Shown piece after piece: positions 1 through 3,595 of a stretch of 5,264 nt of DNA (positions within the stretch are counted from its first letter, which is position 1; every line of letters begins with the position of its first letter). The stretch is from positions 1 through 5,264 of the forward strand of contig JAGOOU010000034.1 of assembly GCA_017992335.1 (NCBI GenBank). Direction: 5' to 3'. The position numbers were made by a program, and so were the translations under genes. A model generated the notes under the pieces. That model worked only from the letters and a program-made list of their open reading frames with translations. It did not search any database and was not told where the DNA came from. Source of the stretch: Candidatus Parcubacteria bacterium. Its GTDB lineage: Bacteria; Patescibacteriota; Minisyncoccia; Minisyncoccales; Minisyncoccaceae.

Positions 1-159
1 TTGAGTAAAGCCAATAAATTAAACATTCATACTGTTATAATCATTGGTCAAAAAGAAGCGTTAAAAGATATGGTTATAATCAGAGATATGGAAACAGGAA
101 AACAATCAGAAGTTGGCATTAAAGATATGGTTAAAGAAATTAAAACAAGATTAAGATAA
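1..159 (+). CDS. hisS: Histidyl-tRNA synthetase, C-terminal end (partial)
   Basis: The last 52 codons of an open frame enter from the left edge and end at TAA 157-159. The TTG at base 1 is read as an internal leucine, not a start. The peptide has the pattern of the HisRS anticodon-binding domain end: a hydrophobic strand followed by IIGQKEA, then VIIRDMETGKQ, then a closing basic helix ending KTRLR. In the family this alpha/beta domain recognises the tRNA-His anticodon, while the catalytic class II core, which charges tRNA-His using ATP, lies upstream and outside the window. ThrRS and ProRS have related end domains, but the RDMETGKQ stretch fits HisRS best. The rpsU start is only 5 bases downstream, which suggests cotranscription. 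The family call rests on a short peptide. Confidence 0.82.
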   Translation: MSKANKLNIHTVIIIGQKEALKDMVIIRDMETGKQSEVGIKDMVKEIKTRLR

Positions 160-164
160 TAAAT

Positions 165-374
165 ATGAAGATTCAAAAACAACAAAAAGAAACTTCTCAA
201 TCTTTAGTTTATCGTTTTACTAAGGCTGTTCAAAAGAGCGGTGTTTTAACTGAAGCCAGAAAAAGAAGGTTTCAGGAAAGAATAAAAAGCGGAAATTTGA
301 AAAAAAGAGCTGCTTTGGTAAAGCTAACAAAAACTAAAAAGTTTGAGAAATTAAAAAAATTAGGAAAAATCTAA
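165..374 (+). CDS. rpsU: Small ribosomal subunit protein bS21
   Basis: This is a 69-residue, very basic protein with the bS21 signature: an N-terminal stretch leading to SLVYRFTKAVQKSGVLTEAR (about residues 13-32), then RKRRFQERIKS and a Lys-rich tail. bS21 is about 58-71 residues in most bacteria, so the length is normal. It binds the small-subunit platform near the 3' end of 16S rRNA and takes part in translation initiation. The ATG lies 5 bases after hisS and the stop is 4 bases before the YqeY start; the rpsU-yqeY pairing is a widely conserved neighbourhood. No Shine-Dalgarno motif lies in the 20 bases upstream, which read only A/T-rich sequence. Start choice is unambiguous because the next in-frame ATG is absent and the N-terminus aligns with the family. 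Confidence 0.93.
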   Translation: MKIQKQQKETSQSLVYRFTKAVQKSGVLTEARKRRFQERIKSGNLKKRAALVKLTKTKKFEKLKKLGKI

Positions 375-378
375 TAAC

Positions 379-870
379 ATGTTAGATGAAATTAAAAAGG
401 ATTTAGTTTCCTTTCAAAAAGATAAAAACGAAACAGGAGTTTCTGTTTTAAGAATGCTTGTTTCTTCTATTGTTAACAAAGGAAAAGATAAGAGATTAAA
501 AATTGCTAATGAAAATCAAGGGATGAGCGATAAGGAATTAGATGAGAAAAGCATTTTATCTAATGAAGAAGTAGTGGAGGTTATTGCTTCTGAAGTAAAA
601 AAAAGAAGAGACAGCATTGAATCTTTTAAGTCCGGAGGAAGACTTGATTTGGTAGAACAAGAAACAAGAGAGTTAGAAATTCTTAAAAAATACTTGCCAA
701 AAGAATTAACAGAACAAGAAATTAAAAAAATAGCTGAAGATGCAAAAGTAAAAACAGGAGCAGCAACGCTTAAAGACATAGGACTCATAATGAAAGAAGT
801 TGTTCCTCAAACAAAAGGAAAAGCAGACGGAAACTTAGTAGCTAAAATAGTAAAAGAATCATTAATATAA
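379..870 (+). CDS. yqeY: GatB/YqeY domain-containing protein
   Basis: This 163-residue protein matches the stand-alone YqeY family (usually about 147-155 residues). It opens with the helix LDEIKKDLVSFQKDKNETGVSVLRML, continues with SNEEVVEVIASEVKKRRDSIESFKSGGRLDL (about residues 61-91), then EILKKYLPKELTEQEI, and ends with the helical domain carrying DIGLIMKEVVPQTKGKADGNLV. The family shares the tRNA-binding tail domain of the GatB amidotransferase subunit. That relation suggests a role in tRNA or translation, but the cellular function is not firmly established. It lacks any GatB catalytic portion, so it is not itself an amidotransferase. It sits 4 bases after rpsU, a conserved arrangement. 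The only purine-rich motif upstream, AGGA at 362-365, is 13 bases from the ATG, too far for a typical ribosome site. Its stop codon is embedded in the base of a terminator stem. Confidence 0.9.
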   Translation: MLDEIKKDLVSFQKDKNETGVSVLRMLVSSIVNKGKDKRLKIANENQGMSDKELDEKSILSNEEVVEVIASEVKKRRDSIESFKSGGRLDLVEQETRELEILKKYLPKELTEQEIKKIAEDAKVKTGAATLKDIGLIMKEVVPQTKGKADGNLVAKIVKESLI

Positions 871-893
871 AGACAGGGCAGAACCCTGTTTTT
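869..893 (+). terminator. Intrinsic terminator after yqeY
   Basis: A perfect 6-bp stem, ACAGGG (873-878) with CCCTGT (884-889), closes a 5-base loop and runs into five T bases (889-893). The stem can extend downward by A-U pairs and one G-U pair using AAAG at 869-872 against the T run, which is the usual A-tract/U-tract form. It overlaps the last bases of the yqeY stop codon. It is the only G+C-rich hairpin between genes here and should end the hisS-rpsU-yqeY transcript before the ybeY promoter. Confidence 0.82.
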
Positions 894-901
894 AAGTGTA
901 C

Positions 902-929
902 TTGATTTATTTTCTCAATCTAGTAAAAT
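902..929 (+). promoter_or_regulatory. Predicted housekeeping-sigma promoter for ybeY-ftsA-ftsZ
   Basis: A -35-like TTGATT (902-907, four of six consensus bases) and a -10-like TAAAAT (924-929, five of six) are separated by 16 bases, directly after the yqeY terminator. The expected transcription start, about 7 bases past the -10, is near 936, one base before the ybeY ATG at 937. That would give a leaderless or nearly leaderless transcript. The start position is inferred from spacing only. Confidence 0.55.
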
Positions 930-936
930 AGATATA

Positions 937-1332
937 ATGATTGATATAGTAAACCTAGACAAGGATTTTAAAGTTGATAAGAAATTATTAGAATCTATTG
1001 TTAGAAAAGTTCTTAAGGGGGAGAAGATTAAAAAAAACATTGAAGTTGCTTTTGTTAAAGAAAAAGAGATAAAAGCTTTGAATAAAAAATACAGAAGAAA
1101 AGATAAGGCAACAGATGTTTTGTCTTTTGGTACCATTGATGACGTGTTGCCTCAAATAGTGATTTGTATAGAAATTGTTAAGAAAAACGCAAAAGAAGAC
1201 AATATTCCCTTTAAACAAGAATTATCAAAAGTTTTGATTCATGGTATACTTCATTTAATGGGTATGAATCATGTTAAAACTAAAGAAGCAGAAGAAATGC
1301 TTCAGAAACAAAATAAGTATTTAAGCAAATAA
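937..1332 (+). CDS. ybeY: Endoribonuclease YbeY (rRNA maturation factor)
   Basis: This 131-residue protein carries the UPF0054/YbeY hallmark HGxLHLxGxxH, with the three zinc-binding histidines at H102, H106 and H112. It also has the upstream family block YRRKDKATDVLSF (about residues 53-65). YbeY is a metal-dependent single-strand RNase involved in 16S rRNA 3'-end maturation and ribosome quality control. The usual length is about 150 residues, so this is a compact form. One family position differs: the GD normally preceding the I-V-I strand is PQ here (LPQIVICIEI). No in-frame ATG, GTG or TTG precedes 937 in the intergenic region apart from weak options, so the ATG is the start. No Shine-Dalgarno motif is present upstream. 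The stop lies 2 bases before ftsA, so the genes are presumably cotranscribed. Confidence 0.93.
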   Translation: MIDIVNLDKDFKVDKKLLESIVRKVLKGEKIKKNIEVAFVKEKEIKALNKKYRRKDKATDVLSFGTIDDVLPQIVICIEIVKKNAKEDNIPFKQELSKVLIHGILHLMGMNHVKTKEAEEMLQKQNKYLSK

Positions 1333-1334
1333 TT

Positions 1335-2594
1335 ATGGCAAGAATACAAACTGTTGCAGGAATAGATATCGGAACAAATGTGATTAAAGTTCTTGTAGCA
1401 AAAAAAGATACAGAAACAGGAAAAATTACGGAAGTAATGTCCTTGAAGACAATTGAATCAGCAGGAGTTCAGAAAGGAAGAGTAAAGAGTCCTCAGGAAA
1501 CAGCAAAAAAACTAGCAGAGCTCTTTAATCAAATTCAAGAAGAAAGAATTCCAAGGCCAAGAGAAATCTATGTTAGTCTTAATGGAAATAAATTAGAACT
1601 AACTAGTAGCAGAGGTCTTGTTTCTGTAGGGAGAGCAGATGGAAAAGTTTCTCAAGAAGATATAGAGAGAGCTTATCAGGGGGCTAATGCAACTAATCTT
1701 CAATCAACCAATAAAGAAGTTTTAAAAACCTTCATTAAAGAATGGATTTTAGATGGAGAAAGAGAAATCAAAGATCCATTAAAATTAAAAGGTACTAGGT
1801 TAGAATTGGAAGCGTTTCTTTTATCAGGATTTGTAGCTGATACAGAGAACGTTACAGAAGCAGTAGCTGAAAGTGGTATTGATTCGGAAATAAACATTAT
1901 TCCAGCAATTTTAGCTGATATTAATTCTGTTTTAACTTCTGCTCAAAAAGAATTAGGCGTTGCTTTGGTTTCTGTTGGAGCAGGAACGTCTAGTGTTGCT
2001 GTTTTTGAGGACGGAAGACTTCTTAATTTAGCTGTTTTTCCAGTGGGAGCATCTAATATTACTAATGATATTGCTATTGGTTTTAAAACGGAAATTGAAA
2101 TAGCAGAGAAAATAAAAAGAGATTATGGGTCATGCAGCAAAACTGGAACGAGGAAAATAGAAATGGATTTAGATTCTTTTTCAGGAGAAAAAATACGATT
2201 AGAAAATTCTAAGAAAATAAAAAGTAAAAACAGTCTTTGTTTTTCTGAAAAAGAATTGAATAAAATAATTGAAGCTAGGGTTTGCGAAATATTTGATCTA
2301 ATAGATAAGGAAATTAAGAAGGTTTCTAAGCAGGGATTATTGCCTGGAGGAATTGTTTTAGTTGGAGGAGGAGCAAAACTTCCAGGAATGGTTGATTTGG
2401 CTAAGAAAGAATTTAATCTTCCTTGTAGAGTTGGCTATCCTAAAAATATTCCAGGAATAGACAAGGACTGTTCTCTTTCTACTGTTTGCGGATTAATAGC
2501 TGATAGTGATGGAGAAGCTGAAGAAAATGATAATTCTATTAGAGAGGGCTTGTGGAAAAAAATTAAAGATTTCTTAAAAAATCTTAACCCTTAA
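1335..2594 (+). CDS. ftsA: Cell division protein FtsA (actin-like FtsZ membrane anchor)
   Basis: This 419-residue protein has the typical FtsA length. The actin-fold phosphate-1 loop GIDIGTNVIKV starts at residue 9. The FtsA-specific 1C (SHS2) region spans about residues 78-165 (IYVSLNGNKLE, SRGLVSVGR, EWILDGEREIKDPLKLKGTRLE). The phosphate-2 region is at 211-224 and the adenosine loop VGGGAKLPG begins at V343. An acidic linker (about 391-400) leads to a C-terminal amphipathic basic helix, residues 401-419 (IREGLWKKIKDFLKNL), the expected membrane-targeting sequence. In the family FtsA binds ATP, polymerises and tethers FtsZ to the membrane. The phosphate-2 loop reads LVSVGAGTSSVAVF: the normal D-I/L-G-G/A-G-T-T-D aspartates are serines S213 and S220. 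It starts 2 bases after ybeY and ends 1 base before ftsZ, with no Shine-Dalgarno motif. Confidence 0.95.
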   Translation: MARIQTVAGIDIGTNVIKVLVAKKDTETGKITEVMSLKTIESAGVQKGRVKSPQETAKKLAELFNQIQEERIPRPREIYVSLNGNKLELTSSRGLVSVGRADGKVSQEDIERAYQGANATNLQSTNKEVLKTFIKEWILDGEREIKDPLKLKGTRLELEAFLLSGFVADTENVTEAVAESGIDSEINIIPAILADINSVLTSAQKELGVALVSVGAGTSSVAVFEDGRLLNLAVFPVGASNITNDIAIGFKTEIEIAEKIKRDYGSCSKTGTRKIEMDLDSFSGEKIRLENSKKIKSKNSLCFSEKELNKIIEARVCEIFDLIDKEIKKVSKQGLLPGGIVLVGGGAKLPGMVDLAKKEFNLPCRVGYPKNIPGIDKDCSLSTVCGLIADSDGEAEENDNSIREGLWKKIKDFLKNLNP

Positions 2595-2595
2595 A

Positions 2596-3534
2596 ATGAA
2601 TACGAAAATAAAAGTTATTGGTATTGGAGGAGCAGGATGCAATACTGTTTCTAGGCTATTTGATTCAAACATAAAGAATGTTGAATTGATTAGCATGAAT
2701 ACAGACGCACAAGACTTGGCTAAAAAGAAATCTCATTTAAAGATAAGGATCGGAGATAAGATAACAAGAGGGCTAGGAGCAGGAATGAAGCCAGAAATAG
2801 GAAGATTGTCTGCTAAAGAAAGTATTAAAGAAATAGAAGATGTTTTAAAAACATCAGACATTGTTTTTTTAACTGCTGGTTTGGGTGGAGGTACTGGTTC
2901 TGGAGCAATGCCAGTTGTTTCAGAAGCAGCTAAGAATCTCAATATTTTAACAATAGGGATTACTACTCTTCCTTTTGCTTTTGAGGGAAAAAAAAGAAAA
3001 AAAATTGCTTTGAATAGCTTAGAAGAAATAGAAAAGAATATAAATACTCTTGTTGTTATACCTAATGATAAACTGATTAAGTTAATTCCTCCAAAATCTT
3101 CAGTAGAATTTGCTTTTGAGAAGTGTGACGAACTCTTAAAAGAAGCTGTAGAAAGTATTTCTCATGTGATTTCTAGCCCAGGCATACTTAATCTCGATTT
3201 TGCTGACATAAAAGAGATTTTGAAGAGCGGAGGATCTGCTTTTTTTGGAATAGGAAAGGCAAAAGGTAATGACAGGGTATTGAAAGCATTAGATGATGCC
3301 TTATTTTCTCCTCTAACTGACTTTCCATTAGAGAAATCAACTAGTATTTTGTTCAATATTGCTTCTGGAAGCAACAATTTTTACTTATCTGAGGTAAAAA
3401 AAATAGCAGAAGCATTGAAAAAGAGAACTTCTTCGTCTGCAAAAGTGTTTTTTGGTGCTTCATTCGATAAAAACCTGTCTAAAGATGAAATTAGGCTAAC
3501 AATTATTGCGACTAGCCCAGAAAAAAGTCAATAA
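2596..3534 (+). CDS. ftsZ: Cell division protein FtsZ, short form without C-terminal tail
   Basis: This is the tubulin-like GTPase that forms the cytokinetic ring. Seen motifs are the nucleotide-binding GIGGAGCN near residue 9, NTDAQDL near 35, the tubulin signature GGGTGSG at 97-103 (Ser where Thr is more common), PFAFEGKKR, and the T7 catalytic loop NLDFAD at 199-204 with both aspartates. The GTPase core therefore looks functional. At 312 residues it is clearly shorter than typical FtsZ (about 350-400). It ends with the last strand of the globular domain (IRLTIIATSPEKSQ), leaving no disordered linker and no C-terminal peptide that binds FtsA and other partners. The bases after the stop do not encode such a peptide in the other frames. 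Two A8 runs (2988-2995 and 2997-3004) lie in the gene. No Shine-Dalgarno motif precedes the ATG. Confidence 0.95.
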   Translation: MNTKIKVIGIGGAGCNTVSRLFDSNIKNVELISMNTDAQDLAKKKSHLKIRIGDKITRGLGAGMKPEIGRLSAKESIKEIEDVLKTSDIVFLTAGLGGGTGSGAMPVVSEAAKNLNILTIGITTLPFAFEGKKRKKIALNSLEEIEKNINTLVVIPNDKLIKLIPPKSSVEFAFEKCDELLKEAVESISHVISSPGILNLDFADIKEILKSGGSAFFGIGKAKGNDRVLKALDDALFSPLTDFPLEKSTSILFNIASGSNNFYLSEVKKIAEALKKRTSSSAKVFFGASFDKNLSKDEIRLTIIATSPEKSQ

Positions 3535-3540
3535 TACAAT

Positions 3541-3560
3541 CTTTGAAACATTTGTCAAAG
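3541..3560. repeat. Inverted repeat just after ftsZ
   Basis: CTTTGA (3541-3546) and TCAAAG (3555-3560) form a perfect 6-bp inverted repeat around an 8-base spacer. The stem is A+T-rich and is not followed by a T run, so it makes a poor terminator. It overlaps the longer palindrome at 3552-3567, so it may be a secondary effect of that element or part of a compound control site. It could serve as a weak 3' end for the ftsZ transcript. Confidence 0.3.
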
Positions 3561-3567
3561 TTGACAA
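3552..3567. promoter_or_regulatory. Operator-like palindrome over the nrdD -35 element
   Basis: TTGTCAA (3552-3558) and TTGACAA (3561-3567) are perfect 7-base inverted arms around a 2-base centre, giving a 16-bp dyad. A further half-site in the first orientation, TTTTGTC, sits at 3571-3577. The TTTGTC copies at 3551 and 3572 are 21 bases apart, about two helical turns. The right arm contains the -35 hexamer, so a dimeric protein bound here would compete with RNA polymerase. The site does not resemble the NrdR box of other bacteria (ACAC...GTGT ends). The binding protein is unknown. Confidence 0.5.
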
Positions 3568-3589
3568 TAATTTTGTCGGGGTTTAGAAT
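3561..3589 (+). promoter_or_regulatory. Near-consensus promoter for nrdD
   Basis: TTGACA (3561-3566, full -35 consensus) and TAGAAT (3584-3589, five of six for -10) are separated by the ideal 17 bases. The expected transcription start, 7 bases past the -10, is 3596, the A of the nrdD ATG. The -10 itself contains an in-frame TAG (3584-3586), so the protein cannot begin further upstream and the 5' leader can be only a few bases long. This is the strongest promoter in the window. Confidence 0.75.
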
Positions 3590-3595
3590 TGTTGT

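Noticed and set aside
516..788. Minus-strand open frames inside yqeY, ybeY, ftsA and ftsZ
   Set aside because: All lie wholly within conserved genes, have Ser/Phe/Leu-rich peptides typical of antisense translation, and none has its own promoter or family motif.
933..938. Perfect TATAAT directly over the ybeY start codon
   Set aside because: It would start transcription near 945, inside the gene, with no in-frame start soon after. No good -35 lies 16-18 bases upstream. The TAAAAT at 924-929 has a better-placed -35.
3541..3577. Possible rho-independent terminator after ftsZ
   Set aside because: The hairpins available here are A+T-rich and overlapping, and none is followed directly by a T run. 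The palindrome fits an operator better. Read-through from ftsZ into nrdD cannot be excluded.
3535..3595. FtsZ tail lost by a frameshift just before the stop
   Set aside because: Reading the bases after 3515 in the alternative frames gives no acidic linker and no hydrophobic/basic end peptide, and stops appear by 3586. The short form looks genuine unless a larger deletion occurred.
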